Origin: JAXLWB01 sp046328715
Lineage (GTDB): Bacteria; Chloroflexota; Anaerolineae; Caldilineales; Caldilineaceae
Length of the DNA: 64,000 bases
NCBI GenBank assembly: GCA_046328715.1
Contig: JAXLWB010000044.1
Coordinates: forward strand, 21,351-85,350
Reading direction: 5' to 3'
Part shown: piece by piece, positions 1-9,449 of the stretch
Layout: the number at the start of each line of letters is the position of its first letter
Numbering within the stretch: position 1 is the first letter of the stretch
Translations under genes and position numbers: made by a program
Notes under the pieces: generated by a model
Databases searched by the model: none
What the model was told of the DNA's origin: nothing
Seen by the model: the letters and a program-made list of their open reading frames with translations, nothing else

Positions 1-114
1 ATCGAGTAGAAGGTGCTTAGCTTTTCGTCAAGTATATGGATTCCCCACCACCGCGTCAATTCTATCGCCAAGCCACAACGATGCAAGCATCTGTGAGTGA
101 TAAGAATCACCCCT

Positions 115-375
115 TCATTCAGCCTCCCCCTCTTGTTGCTCCTCAATTCGGCGGCGCAAATAGGCAAGCAACTCTTCACTGAGTGAAAAGCCAATCTGGC
201 GATCCTGTTGCAGATCGTGTAGCATGCAACGCCAAATTGGCCGTGCTGAGGATCGATCATTGCTTTCCAGCCACATACGTAGAATAAACGATTGAGGTTG
301 AGGTAGTGAAGAATTCAAGAGAAACTCCTGTTGTACGAAACCGTTGCTGAAAGGTAAAACCGCCAGCGCTATCAT
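115..375 (-). CDS. Small hypothetical protein, FxLRxW-type
   Basis: This is an 86-residue protein if translation starts at the ATG at 375; the frame stays open to a TTG at 438. The core reads FILRMWLE, then PIWRCMLHD, then a Ser/Leu-rich stretch ending in EELLAYLRRRIEE. I recall short Chloroflexota proteins with the same layout (an F-x-x-R-x-W strand, a W-R strand, and a terminal helix of the LLAFI type), so I think it is a real gene, but its function is unknown. There is no signal peptide or membrane segment. It is divergent from the BTAD regulator, and a TATAAT box at 398-403 on the minus strand lies 22 nt before the ATG. AGGA abuts the ATG, too close for an ideal ribosome-binding site, so the start is uncertain. 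Confidence 0.55.
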   Translation of the reverse strand: MIALAVLPFSNGFVQQEFLLNSSLPQPQSFILRMWLESNDRSSARPIWRCMLHDLQQDRQIGFSLSEELLAYLRRRIEEQQEGEAE

Positions 376-397
376 TCCTGAAAGATCTTGCTTTTGT

Positions 398-403
398 ATT
401 ATA
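398..403 (-). promoter_or_regulatory. -10 box for the small hypothetical gene
   Basis: A perfect TATAAT reads on the minus strand 22 nt before the ATG at 375. No convincing -35 box is visible 16-18 bp upstream, so this is only a candidate. Confidence 0.35.
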
Positions 404-443
404 CTGGGACAGGCGTGAGCCAACCGTGAGTCGTACAAGTGAA

Positions 444-472
444 TTGGCCAATTTCTGAACCATTGATAATAT
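444..472 (+). promoter_or_regulatory. Promoter of the BTAD regulator
   Basis: TTGGCC at 444-449 and TAATAT at 467-472 are 17 bp apart. The ATG at 483 follows the -10 box by 10 nt, so the transcript would start almost at the start codon. No Shine-Dalgarno sequence is present. Confidence 0.4.
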
Positions 473-482
473 TTGCTACCTG

Positions 483-3400
483 ATGCTGGAAATACGCCTT
501 TTAGGCAATCCTCAAATCCTGTTCAACAGTCAACCTGTCACCACAATTTCCTGGACCAAAAGTCAAGCCTTGCTCTTTTACGTGGCGCTGAGCAAAGATC
601 CCAAATCTCGCCTTACTCTGGCAGGGTTGCTCTGGCCCGACAAAAGTGATGAAGACGCTCGCACGACCCTGCGCCAGGCGCTGCGCACCATCACCAAAGC
701 CCTACCCGACCTGCTCGACAGCGACAATGACAGCCTGGGACTGAACCGAAGCGCTAACGTGCGCATCGATGTACGTGACTTTGAAGCGGACGCACAGCGC
801 GGCCTGGCAGGCGATCTCGTCGCCTTGCGTCGTGCCGCTGATGGCTATACGGGTGAATTTCTCAGCGGTTTTTTTGTAGAAGACGCCGCCGAATTTCAAG
901 ATTGGGTGTTGGTGCGCCGCGAACAATTACACACGCTGGCGTTACAGGTGTTGCATCAGCTTTCCGTGCACTGTATTCAACGCCGAGAGGTCGGTCCTGG
1001 TCTGCTCTACACTCAGCGTCTGCTTGCACTCGAACCGTGGCGCGAGGAAACCCATCAACAACTCATGCGCCTGTTGGCCTGGGACGGTCAATTCAGCGCC
1101 GCCCTCGCCCAATATGACCGCTGTGAAGCCTTACTAGAAAAGGAGTTGGATGTCCCTCCTGCTCCAGAAACGGAGAATCTGCGCCACCGCATCGAACGGA
1201 TCCGCCGCACCCGTCGCTCGAACCTCAACCCGGAACCGTCAACGCTGATCGGACGCAGCGAAGAGGTGGCGACACTCAGCCAGTGGTTGCAGCGCGGGGA
1301 ACGGCTGGTAAGCATCGTCGCTGCTGGTGGCATGGGCAAAACTCGGCTAGCGCTGGCAGTAGCCCATCAACTGACACGCGTCTTTCTCGAAGGTGTCTTC
1401 TGGGTTGATTTGGCGGACACTACCACAACCGATGCGCTCATTGCCCGACTCTGCTCTGCGCTGCAATTGCCACTGCTTTCCAAACTTACGCCGCAGCAAC
1501 AGTTGCTCGACTTTTTGCAAGATAAGGAACTTTTGCTCGTCCTCGACAATTTTGAACAACTATTGGAAGAAGCTGCACCAACTGAGACTGAAGCTAGCTC
1601 GCTTGATCTGCTTCAGCAGTTGCTTGAACGCTCGCCCGGCCTCTCACTGCTTGTGACCTCGCGTATTCAGCTTGATCTGCGCCACGAACGCATCTTTCAG
1701 CTTGCGCCGTTACCCTTCCCTAGCCAAATCGACCACCCTGCCAATCGCGATCTGCCCGCAGTGCAACTCTTTGCCCAGGTCGCACAGCGCGTTTGGCATG
1801 AATTTAGGCTAGAGGCAGAACTGCGCCCCGTAGCGGAGATCTGCCAACTGCTAGAAGGCGTTCCACTGGCCGTGGAATTGGCGGCAGCATTGGTACAAAC
1901 CCAACCCTGCGCTACCATCGCTGCTGCCCTGGCACAAAGCTTCGAGACATTGCGGGTGCGCTGGCGTGATCTGCCTGCTCGTCAACGCAGCCTGCGCGCC
2001 ACCTTTGACTACTCGTTTAGCCTACTTCCCACGGCCGCCCAGCAACTGTTGAGCAAACTGGCTGTCTTTCATGATGGCTTCACCTTTGTCGCTGCCCAGG
2101 CCATTGCCGCTGCTACGCCCGATCTGCTCGCCGTGCTCAGCGCCCACTCGCTCGTTCACCGCAACAGCGAGGATCGCTACACACTGCACGAAATGGTGCG
2201 CCAGTTTGCGCGTAGTCGGCTGGCCGAGATGGCAAACGAAGAAGTGACCGCTTTGCAGCGACATAGCCATTGGTTTTTGGCAGAGATGGGCCAACGTTAC
2301 TCTGCCTTGCAAGAGGGCGACGTGGAACACGGCCTGCATTGGTATACGGGCGAAACAGGCAATTGGCAGGCAGCTTGGCGCTGGATGGCAGAGGCGGGCG
2401 ATCTGCGTGAGTTAAACTTGGCACTGCCAGCCATGAGTGCCTATTTTCTTCAGTGCGGCCCTTTCGAACGGGCACTGCAATTGTTGTCGCCCGCCATCGA
2501 ACGACTCCAACGAGATGTCTCATTCGCCCAACAACAGCCTGCTCTGCTCATCCACCTTCTGCTCTGTCATGCCGAATTACAGTGTAAGCTGGGGCATAAC
2601 GAAAAGCTCGACAATGTGTTGACGCAAACAATCACATTGGCACAACAATCGGGCGACCCCTTGTGGGAAGCGCAAGCCTGCCACATCCAGAGCATGGTTC
2701 TTGCCATGCAGGGAAACTATGATCATGCCGCAGTCGCAGCAGAAAAGTCCGCCCAACTAGCCCAGCATGCCGATCATCAACGTCAACTGGCGAAGGCATA
2801 CCACGCCTTGGGTGAGATCAATCGGCGGCGGGGCAACCACCCGGCGGCCGCCCTGCTCTTTGAGCAAGCCCTGCACATCTTCCAAGCCGAGGAGGATCGC
2901 GTCAACATACTCGATTGCCAACATCAGTTGGGCTTGACCTGGATGGATTCCAACCAACTGCCTCCGGCGCGGCAGATATTTCAGGAGTGTCTGGCGTTGG
3001 CAAAGCAGATGGGCGAACGTACGCTGGAGACCAGTTCGTTGCTTAATCTCGGTATCATTCACGATTTTTTCGGCGAATATGACCGCAGCCGTGCGCTCTT
3101 TGAAGAGGCCCAGCAGCTTGCTGAGGAGATCGGCAGCCATGAGTACATTCATGCTGCACTGACCAACGCTGGATTGGCTGCACAACTGGTCGGCAATTTC
3201 GACAAGGCCCGAGAGCACTATCAGCGGGTACTTTATGCCCTGCGTGCAACGCCAGGACATTATCAAGAGGGGTTGTTGCTGGCCAATCTGGCATTGTTGG
3301 CGCATCAAACCGGTGATCAACTGGCCGCCAAGCAGTACAGCCTTGAGACGCTGCGCCTGGCTGAAAGTTCAGGATCGCTCTTTCTCAAATCCTATGCACT

Positions 3401-3833
3401 CACTTTCCTGGCCCACGCCGAGGTAGAATTGGGAGCGCTCAACGATGCCTGGGAACACTATCTAGAAGCCGGCAAACTGCGCAGCGAAATGGGAGCAGAA
3501 AACTTGCGCATCGAATCGCTGGCAGGCTGCGTGCGTGTGCTTTTGGCCAAAAAACAGTCCAAGCGAGCCCTCCCCGAGTGCGAGGAGATTCTTCGTTATC
3601 TGCAAGAATATCCCGAAGCTGAAGGTACCGATGAGCCGTTGCGCATCTATCTCACTCTCTATCAAGCCCTGCGCGCCAACTATGATTCACGAGCCGACTC
3701 CTTGCTCGCTACGGCCCAACAGATTCTGCAAACTCGCGTCAATCGGCTCAGTGACCCCGATGTGCGCCAGAGTTTTTTAACCCAGATCAAAACGCACCAA
3801 ATCATTGGGATGAAGAGATTGGAGATTAGTTGA
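483..3833 (+). CDS. BTAD/SARP-type regulator with STAND ATPase and TPR repeats
   Basis: This 1116-residue protein has the layout of AfsR-like signal-transduction ATPases. Residues 1-95 form an OmpR-type winged helix, including the LAGLLWPD and LRQALRTI segments. Residues about 96-240 are the helical BTAD domain. An NTPase follows, with Walker A GGMGKTR near residue 282 and Walker B LLLVLDNFEQ near 350. From about residue 640 to the end there are TPR-like helical pairs. Proteins of this type sense a ligand or partner through the TPR part, use ATP to switch state, and bind heptamer direct repeats near promoters. No other gene is co-directional within 190 bp. The last codons (tail IGMKRLEIS) and the TGA stop lie inside a GAGATT repeat that forms a hairpin, so the extreme C-terminus was probably rewritten by that repeat. 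Confidence 0.9.
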   Translation: MLEIRLLGNPQILFNSQPVTTISWTKSQALLFYVALSKDPKSRLTLAGLLWPDKSDEDARTTLRQALRTITKALPDLLDSDNDSLGLNRSANVRIDVRDFEADAQRGLAGDLVALRRAADGYTGEFLSGFFVEDAAEFQDWVLVRREQLHTLALQVLHQLSVHCIQRREVGPGLLYTQRLLALEPWREETHQQLMRLLAWDGQFSAALAQYDRCEALLEKELDVPPAPETENLRHRIERIRRTRRSNLNPEPSTLIGRSEEVATLSQWLQRGERLVSIVAAGGMGKTRLALAVAHQLTRVFLEGVFWVDLADTTTTDALIARLCSALQLPLLSKLTPQQQLLDFLQDKELLLVLDNFEQLLEEAAPTETEASSLDLLQQLLERSPGLSLLVTSRIQLDLRHERIFQLAPLPFPSQIDHPANRDLPAVQLFAQVAQRVWHEFRLEAELRPVAEICQLLEGVPLAVELAAALVQTQPCATIAAALAQSFETLRVRWRDLPARQRSLRATFDYSFSLLPTAAQQLLSKLAVFHDGFTFVAAQAIAAATPDLLAVLSAHSLVHRNSEDRYTLHEMVRQFARSRLAEMANEEVTALQRHSHWFLAEMGQRYSALQEGDVEHGLHWYTGETGNWQAAWRWMAEAGDLRELNLALPAMSAYFLQCGPFERALQLLSPAIERLQRDVSFAQQQPALLIHLLLCHAELQCKLGHNEKLDNVLTQTITLAQQSGDPLWEAQACHIQSMVLAMQGNYDHAAVAAEKSAQLAQHADHQRQLAKAYHALGEINRRRGNHPAAALLFEQALHIFQAEEDRVNILDCQHQLGLTWMDSNQLPPARQIFQECLALAKQMGERTLETSSLLNLGIIHDFFGEYDRSRALFEEAQQLAEEIGSHEYIHAALTNAGLAAQLVGNFDKAREHYQRVLYALRATPGHYQEGLLLANLALLAHQTGDQLAAKQYSLETLRLAESSGSLFLKSYALTFLAHAEVELGALNDAWEHYLEAGKLRSEMGAENLRIESLAGCVRVLLAKKQSKRALPECEEILRYLQEYPEAEGTDEPLRIYLTLYQALRANYDSRADSLLATAQQILQTRVNRLSDPDVRQSFLTQIKTHQIIGMKRLEIS

Positions 3834-3896
3834 GATTGGGAGATTGAGAGAGCACCAGACAATCTCCCAATCTCTAGTCTCTACTCTCTATCTCCA
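3815..3896 (+). repeat. GAGATTG tandem-repeat palindrome, likely terminator
   Basis: GAGATT units begin at 3815, 3822 and 3832. A perfect 15-bp inverted repeat pairs 3832-3846 with 3860-3874 across a 13-nt loop. The first arm carries the TGA stop of the BTAD gene (3831-3833). It probably acts as the gene's transcription end, and it belongs to a family of short tandem-repeat palindromes seen throughout this window. Confidence 0.7.
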
Positions 3897-3976
3897 CTCA
3901 CGCGTTACTCACGCTTGCCCGCTACACTCCTGTTTGTTCGCAGATTGCGAGAGATCAACCCTTCAAGTGCAGTTGT

Positions 3977-3998
3977 TTTGAAATCGTTCGTTTTCAAA
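3977..3998. promoter_or_regulatory. TTTGAAA-N8-TTTCAAA dyad upstream of the metzincin gene
   Basis: A 7-bp inverted repeat (3977-3983 and 3992-3998) lies 33 bp before the ATG at 4032. A TAATCT-like -10 box follows at about 4006-4011. The position suits an operator, but no regulator can be named. Confidence 0.25.
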
Positions 3999-4031
3999 CA
4001 GAGCATAATCTAGTGACAAAAAGGAGATTCA

Positions 4032-7000
4032 ATGTTGTACCCAAATCGCCATTCTTACCTGCTGTACGGGGGAGTGGGTCTGGCAATGCTTTTGTTAAGC
4101 GTATTTGCCGCCCTGCGCCCTTCCCTACCGGCTGCTGCCGGCTCGCTTCCACCAACACAAAACGTCTTCATTTATGGGGAGCCACCCGACCAGGCAATCG
4201 TCAATCAACCTTATCTCTTCGAGGCACGCGTTTCGGGTCCCCCCACCAGTGAGTACTTTTTCACCATCACCAACAAACCGAGCTGGGCAAGCTTTGATGT
4301 CAACAGTGGCAAATTGAGTGGTACACCTACCGCCGCCAATGTTGGCACCACCAGCAACATTGTCATCAACGTCACCGATGGCAATCAAACCGCCACGCTG
4401 CCGCCCTTCAACTTGACCGTGGTAGCCAACGAAGCTGCCTTTGACGATTCACCCATCTTTGAGTTTCCACAAGCCCCGCCCGCCGTCAATGTCGGCGAAC
4501 TCTACTACTGGGACCCTGGCGTCTATGACCCTGAAAACGAGCACCTCACCTTTAGCGCACGCAATCTGCCTGCCTGGCTCAAGATCGACCCAGTGACAGG
4601 CATCATCAGCGGTACGCCTGCTACGGGCGATGTAGGGACAGTCATCGGCGTCATCATCATTGCCACTGAAAAGAGCAGTGTGACAAGTAGTGGCACCGAT
4701 GCGACGCTCGACACAGTGGTCAACAGCACTTCACAGACGGTCAACATTGCTGTCAACAACCCCAACCTGCCCTACAGTCCCAGCAGTCTCAGTTTCTGCG
4801 CCCCTCAAGGTGCTGCCTTCACTGCCCAGACCATCCTCATTCCTGGCACCTCATTGGCCGAGGATGATGAGATCTATGGCAGTACTTCTCGGGACTTTAA
4901 CGCCTCGGTGAATAATGACTACAATGGTAGTAGCAGTGCAATCAAGGTGACACCGTTAGGAACCGGATTGGCTGCCGGATTGAATAGCAAAAAGGTTACC
5001 TTCAAATTGCGTGGTGTCACTTATAATGTGCCGGTTGCCATCGTCGTGGGTACCGATTGCACCACTGGTGCAGTCCAACTTGCGCCCACCCCGGCACCCA
5101 CTACTACGCCGAATAACCCTGTACCGCCGCCACCTGCCGGTGCCTTGCAAGTGAGCCGTACCCAGTTGGAATTTGCCGGTGTAGTTGGACAATCTATCAC
5201 CGCTCAATCGTTAACCCTCAACAGCACTGGCTCAGCACTCAACTGGACAGCCACGCGTGATCATAGCAGTTGGCTGAGTTTGAGCAGCTACAGCGGGACA
5301 ACCCCTCAAACCATCAATGTAACCATCAATGCTGCGGCTCTTTCTGCAGGCGAGCAAAGCTCCAAGATCAGCTTCCGCGACAGCAACAACGCTGGCGTCG
5401 ATGTGACCGTGATCTTGCGCCTTTCCCCTGCACCCGCTCAGGGCAACCCGCCCAGCGGCGATGTTCAAGTGACCGCCATTGAAGTGACGCAAGGCATTCA
5501 AAACCTGCTCAACCAGATGGACTTGGTTGCCAAACGACTCACCTTTGTACGTGCCCATGTCAAAAGCACAACGGGCAGTGATATCTCAAATGTCTCCGCC
5601 AAGTTGGTGGTGAGCCGCGACAATAATGTACTCGGCACACTAGCACCGATCAACGAAGGCAAGTCGATCACGGTGAAAAACAGCCCCGACCGCAAAAATC
5701 TGGACGATGCCTTCCTCTTTGAACTTGATCCCAGTTGGCTGAATGGCACACTCACCCTCGAATTTGGCAGCGACAGCCGCACGATTGGCTGTGCCGACAT
5801 TAACAACACCCCTAACGACTGTAAAGCCACCGTCACGTTCACCGACCTGCCTGCCATGCCCATCCAGTTCTTCAAAGGCACGGGCAGTAAAGGTGAAGCC
5901 ACCGATGAAATGGTCGAGCGTGCCCGCAAGCTGTTGATGGACTTTATGCCCATCGGTCAAATGGCAGAGCAGGCCCCGCCCATCTCCTTTGCCGGTAGCA
6001 CCAGCCATCGCACCTATCTGAGTGAGATCGATGCCAAGCGTGGTAGTGCCAAAGTGCAATATTACGGCATCGTGCCCGGCGCTGGTGGCGGCATCGCCAA
6101 CTGCCCTGGCTTTAGCTCGGCTCACGACAACTACTCGACCGGTTTGCAATATGTCGGTGTACACGAATTTGAACACAATTCAGGCTTGAATCACTTCGAT
6201 GCCAACGAATCCGGCTGCTCGATTGCCTACAGCGACATGCCGCAATATGTGCGTGAAGGCCGCATCAGCGAAGCAACCGATGGGCCTAATGCCTACTTTG
6301 GCATCCGTCGCTACAAAGAAGATGACAAAGATTTCCGACCTTTAGGGGGTCCGCTCATTCCTGGCACCCTGCGCATTGACATCTATGGTGCAACTACTTC
6401 GTCCGATGCCCTGTTCCGTGGCTATCAGGGTCTACCCAAGTTCATCTCGGCCTATGCCTACAAGCTGATGCTCGACCAAACTAAGACAAAGTATCAACCA
6501 GGTGCCCAGACTGCTGAAATGACTGCCATTGTCACAGGCACGTTGATCAGCGGACAGATCAGCAGCACTATGGCGGGCAGTATTGATTCGATCACGCAGT
6601 TGACACTGCCAGGGCCTGTGACACAACCGGCAATAGGTGAATACAACATTCGGCTGGAAGGTGCCAATGGGGCGATATTGTCGGTCTTGCCAGCGGTCTT
6701 ACAACCCTACGAAGAAGCAACGTTCCAGCAGAGTGAGGCTGATGCGATCACGAGCTTCACTGCATTAGTTGGTCAGCGGCTTACGACAGACATCAAACGG
6801 ATTCAGTTGCGGCGCGGCGAAAGTGTGCTGGCAACCGTCAATGCTCCCGCAAGCGGCGCACCACAGATCAGCAACCTTAGCATTGTTCAGGGCGACACCG
6901 GACTGGATCTGGCGGCGACGGTGGCGAGCAGCGCTAAGGTCAGCTATCGATTGGAAGTGAGTGTTGATGGCGGATCCACTTGGATGCAAGTGGCTGCCGA

Positions 7001-7865
7001 TGGACCTATGGCGGCTGGTGCGCTGAGTGGTGTGGTCGACGCCAATCTGGTTCCCGGATCGGATGCGCAACAATGGCGTTTGCTGGTGAGCGATGGTTTC
7101 TACACCTCGGTTGCTCAGCTTTCTACCGCATTGACGATTGAAAATAAGGCACCCATTGCCTACATCACCAGCGAATCGACCGAATCCGATGCGCTGGGTG
7201 GACAAAACATCTACCTCAGCGGCTATGGACAGGACTTGGAAGATGGCATCCTGAGTGGCGAACAATTGATCTGGCATTCCGACCGTGATGGCGTATTGGG
7301 CACAGGCAATACTCTCGTCATCCCTGCCGACAGCCTGAGCCAAGGACGCCATGTCTTTAGCCTGGAAGCGATCGATAGCCAGGAACAGAGCAGCATCTTC
7401 AGCCGCTCACCCGGTATGGCAACTGCGGCAACCGTGCACCCGGCAGCAACCCAGGCCACACTTGGTTCCAGTACTTCCAGCTTTGCCGCCATGGAAATCC
7501 TGCGTAGCGCACCCTATCAAAAATCGCAACTAGCGTTGCTCGATCTTTGGGTGGGTGTCGAAACAGGCAAAACCGCCAGCACCAGCTTTGCGATCAATCA
7601 CAGCGGTGATGGCGGTGCCGTCGGCTGGAGCATCCAAAGTGCATCGCTGCCCACCTGGATGAAGGTGAGCAAGAACAGCGGTCAGACACCTGACTCGACC
7701 CTGGTAACCGTCGATGCCAAAGCGTTGGCCGCTGGTGAATACACCGGTGCCATTACGATCCAATCTACCTTTGGCGGCAAAACAACGACCGAGTACATCC
7801 CCTACACTGTCGTTGTGGGTGCGCCGACTGTGAAGGTAGTGTATCTGCCAGTGGTGAGTCGGTAG
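4032..7865 (+). CDS. Secreted Ig-fold protein with metzincin-type zinc motif and YLPxxxR tail
   Basis: This is a 1277-residue exported protein. The start is fixed by AAGGAG at 4021-4026, five nt before the ATG, and by a signal peptide (basic start, then GVGLAMLLLSVFAAL, cleavage near PAAAG). The N-terminal third holds two putative-Ig (He_PIG/cadherin-like) domains marked by SGTP motifs. A P/T linker and a BACON-like segment follow, then a block starting VTAIEVTQGIQ that I recall from Chloroflexota exoproteins. Residues 711-721 read HEFEHNSGLNH, a complete HExxHxxGxxH site, so the central domain is probably a zinc endopeptidase acting outside the cell. The rest is Ig-like, and the final residues are VVYLPVVSR. 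The gene stands alone between the BTAD gene and a convergent ArsR-type regulator. The protease role is inferred from the motif; the exact peptidase family is not assigned. Confidence 0.85.
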   Translation: MLYPNRHSYLLYGGVGLAMLLLSVFAALRPSLPAAAGSLPPTQNVFIYGEPPDQAIVNQPYLFEARVSGPPTSEYFFTITNKPSWASFDVNSGKLSGTPTAANVGTTSNIVINVTDGNQTATLPPFNLTVVANEAAFDDSPIFEFPQAPPAVNVGELYYWDPGVYDPENEHLTFSARNLPAWLKIDPVTGIISGTPATGDVGTVIGVIIIATEKSSVTSSGTDATLDTVVNSTSQTVNIAVNNPNLPYSPSSLSFCAPQGAAFTAQTILIPGTSLAEDDEIYGSTSRDFNASVNNDYNGSSSAIKVTPLGTGLAAGLNSKKVTFKLRGVTYNVPVAIVVGTDCTTGAVQLAPTPAPTTTPNNPVPPPPAGALQVSRTQLEFAGVVGQSITAQSLTLNSTGSALNWTATRDHSSWLSLSSYSGTTPQTINVTINAAALSAGEQSSKISFRDSNNAGVDVTVILRLSPAPAQGNPPSGDVQVTAIEVTQGIQNLLNQMDLVAKRLTFVRAHVKSTTGSDISNVSAKLVVSRDNNVLGTLAPINEGKSITVKNSPDRKNLDDAFLFELDPSWLNGTLTLEFGSDSRTIGCADINNTPNDCKATVTFTDLPAMPIQFFKGTGSKGEATDEMVERARKLLMDFMPIGQMAEQAPPISFAGSTSHRTYLSEIDAKRGSAKVQYYGIVPGAGGGIANCPGFSSAHDNYSTGLQYVGVHEFEHNSGLNHFDANESGCSIAYSDMPQYVREGRISEATDGPNAYFGIRRYKEDDKDFRPLGGPLIPGTLRIDIYGATTSSDALFRGYQGLPKFISAYAYKLMLDQTKTKYQPGAQTAEMTAIVTGTLISGQISSTMAGSIDSITQLTLPGPVTQPAIGEYNIRLEGANGAILSVLPAVLQPYEEATFQQSEADAITSFTALVGQRLTTDIKRIQLRRGESVLATVNAPASGAPQISNLSIVQGDTGLDLAATVASSAKVSYRLEVSVDGGSTWMQVAADGPMAAGALSGVVDANLVPGSDAQQWRLLVSDGFYTSVAQLSTALTIENKAPIAYITSESTESDALGGQNIYLSGYGQDLEDGILSGEQLIWHSDRDGVLGTGNTLVIPADSLSQGRHVFSLEAIDSQEQSSIFSRSPGMATAATVHPAATQATLGSSTSSFAAMEILRSAPYQKSQLALLDLWVGVETGKTASTSFAINHSGDGGAVGWSIQSASLPTWMKVSKNSGQTPDSTLVTVDAKALAAGEYTGAITIQSTFGGKTTTEYIPYTVVVGAPTVKVVYLPVVSR

Positions 7866-7897
7866 AAGTAGCGGAGATTCGAGATTGAGAGGTTGAG

Positions 7898-7937
7898 AAA
7901 TGTGACCAACACTTTTACGAAAGTGTTGGTCACATTT
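7898..7937. terminator. Bidirectional hairpin terminator
   Basis: A perfect 18-bp stem (7898-7915 with 7920-7937) closes on a 4-nt loop and has T residues on one side and A residues on the other. It sits between the convergent metzincin and ArsR-type genes and can end both transcripts. Degenerate GAGATT-type repeats precede it at 7872-7895. Confidence 0.85.
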
Positions 7938-7965
7938 TTGTTTCCCAACTCTGAATTGGAAAGCA

Positions 7966-9285
7966 TCATTGCGCATTCGCTTCCCGCCAATATCTCGAAC
8001 CATCCTTCGTGCGCTTGAGAATCCCCGCATCCACCATACTACGACGCATCAGGACGAAATCGGGGTGCAGGTACCATTGTTGCAGAAGTTCATTGACTTC
8101 TTTTTCGTTATAACCTCTCTCTGGCTCAAACTTATCAATCAAATACTCCATCATCACCTGTTGTTCATTGAGTTTGCTCGACCAGTGAGTAATACGCCCC
8201 TGTGCGTCGAGAAACTTTTGCAGTGTGGGCGACACGGTAGAACGCACCTGCTCTCGTTGCGTCTCTAACTGCACCTGCTGCGCCACCGATTGCGCGTTGT
8301 GGCTGGAAAGCAACTGGCGCAGTTTGAAGATCAAGCGTTGTAAACCTGTTTCATCGTAGGCATAGACCTTATTGGCGCCATCAGCGCGGCGCTCCTGTAC
8401 ATACCCTGCGCCGACCAGTTGTTTGAGATGGCGCGAGACATTGCCCTGGCTGCTCTCCAACTGCGGGATGATCTCCTGTGCCCGCAACTCACCCTGCTCG
8501 GTCAATAGCTCTAGAACGCGCAGCCGGCTTTCGTCCGCCAGTGCCGAGAGCGGGGCAAGCACTTCGGCACGCGTCAGCGGGTCTCGCCGCATCCATTGCG
8601 GATCGAACTTGGTGAAGACCCAAAGCGTATCCGGGCTGGCAAAGCGGTTGCAATAGCCAACCAAATGGGGTGAAATCACTAAAACGATGCGCCGCACACC
8701 GTGGAGGAGGGCAAGCTGACCCTCGGTTGGCTCGGTTTGTAACAGAAAACGTAAGGCCGAAGCGCCGCTCATCTGTTGCCAGCGTGGTTGGCTAAAGATG
8801 GTCTCATTGAGGGTGCGCGTCATGCCGTTCATCATAAGTGTTTGCCGTTTCCATTCTGCAGCAAGTTGGTTCTCCCATAGCGAGCGTAGGTGGTCGACAA
8901 GCCGTTGTTGCAAAAAGGCTGGGTCGCTGGCGGCTGTTTCTGCTTCGCTGCGCAGTTGGCTATTTTCGATCTCTGACAATGCCTCTGCAACGTGGACTTG
9001 AAAGCGCTCCGTAGGCAAACGCGATAATGCCGCTAGGTAACTCGGAAAATCGATATAACTCTCTTGGGCAAGCAATAGACTTCCAAATGCATCAACTAAT
9101 AGGCGATTGAACTGCTCAGTCTCTGCTGATAGTTGTTCATTGGCCTTGCTCAACCAGGCATCGCCGACTCCCGGTTCCTGAGCAGTCAATGCCCACAGCG
9201 TAAGTAATAGATTGCGTACTGGCTCTAGTGTGGCGGTCACCTGAACAGTAGGGGCTGGTGGTTGAGTAAATGGTGAGGTTCTCAT
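7966..9285 (-). CDS. ArsR-family regulator fused to DUF2087
   Basis: This 439-residue protein is probably cytoplasmic. The first 230 residues are helical and resemble the sensor part of DUF5937/ArsR fusions. Residues about 238-298 are a winged helix-turn-helix of ArsR type (LSALADESRLRVLELL, then SQGNVSRHLKQLVGAGYV). Residues about 355-437 match DUF2087 (LDAQGRITHWSSK, then a segment ending LKRTKDGSRYW). AAAGGA stands six nt before the ATG on the minus strand. A consensus promoter with an overlapping dyad lies upstream, so autoregulation is likely. I see no Cys-rich metal site, so the ligand is unknown. The upstream isomerase-like gene is on the same strand but ends in its own strong terminator. 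Confidence 0.85.
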   Translation of the reverse strand: MRTSPFTQPPAPTVQVTATLEPVRNLLLTLWALTAQEPGVGDAWLSKANEQLSAETEQFNRLLVDAFGSLLLAQESYIDFPSYLAALSRLPTERFQVHVAEALSEIENSQLRSEAETAASDPAFLQQRLVDHLRSLWENQLAAEWKRQTLMMNGMTRTLNETIFSQPRWQQMSGASALRFLLQTEPTEGQLALLHGVRRIVLVISPHLVGYCNRFASPDTLWVFTKFDPQWMRRDPLTRAEVLAPLSALADESRLRVLELLTEQGELRAQEIIPQLESSQGNVSRHLKQLVGAGYVQERRADGANKVYAYDETGLQRLIFKLRQLLSSHNAQSVAQQVQLETQREQVRSTVSPTLQKFLDAQGRITHWSSKLNEQQVMMEYLIDKFEPERGYNEKEVNELLQQWYLHPDFVLMRRSMVDAGILKRTKDGSRYWREANAQ

Positions 9286-9311
9286 TATTTATCCTTTATT
9301 GTAATTATTCG

Positions 9312-9334
9312 TATATTTGCATAATTGCAATATA
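9312..9334. promoter_or_regulatory. Candidate ArsR-type operator overlapping the -10 box
   Basis: An imperfect palindrome is centred on TTGCA-TAAT-TGCAA and flanked by TATAT and ATATA. It covers the -10 box of the regulator's own promoter. AT-flanked dyads of this size are typical of ArsR/SmtB operators. Autorepression is an inference. Confidence 0.45.
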
Positions 9335-9357
9335 GAATAAATTTCGCTAGTTGTCAA
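9329..9357 (-). promoter_or_regulatory. Promoter of the ArsR/DUF2087 gene
   Basis: On the minus strand, TTGACA (9352-9357) and TATATT (9329-9334) are exactly 17 bp apart, a near-consensus sigma-70 promoter 44 nt upstream of the ATG at 9285. Confidence 0.75.
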
Positions 9358-9381
9358 GAAGCAATTTTGTGGAAAATAAAA

Positions 9382-9419
9382 GCCCGGATGTGACCTGCGA
9401 AAGCAGGTCACATCCGGGC
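9382..9419 (-). terminator. Rho-independent terminator of the isomerase-like gene
   Basis: A perfect 17-bp GC-rich stem (9382-9398 with 9403-9419) with a 4-nt loop is followed on the minus strand by TTTTATTTT. It lies 30 bp past the stop of the gene ending at 9450 and isolates it from the regulator downstream. Confidence 0.9.
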
Positions 9420-9449
9420 CATAGTTTGTGGGAACTGAGTTCGATCAGT

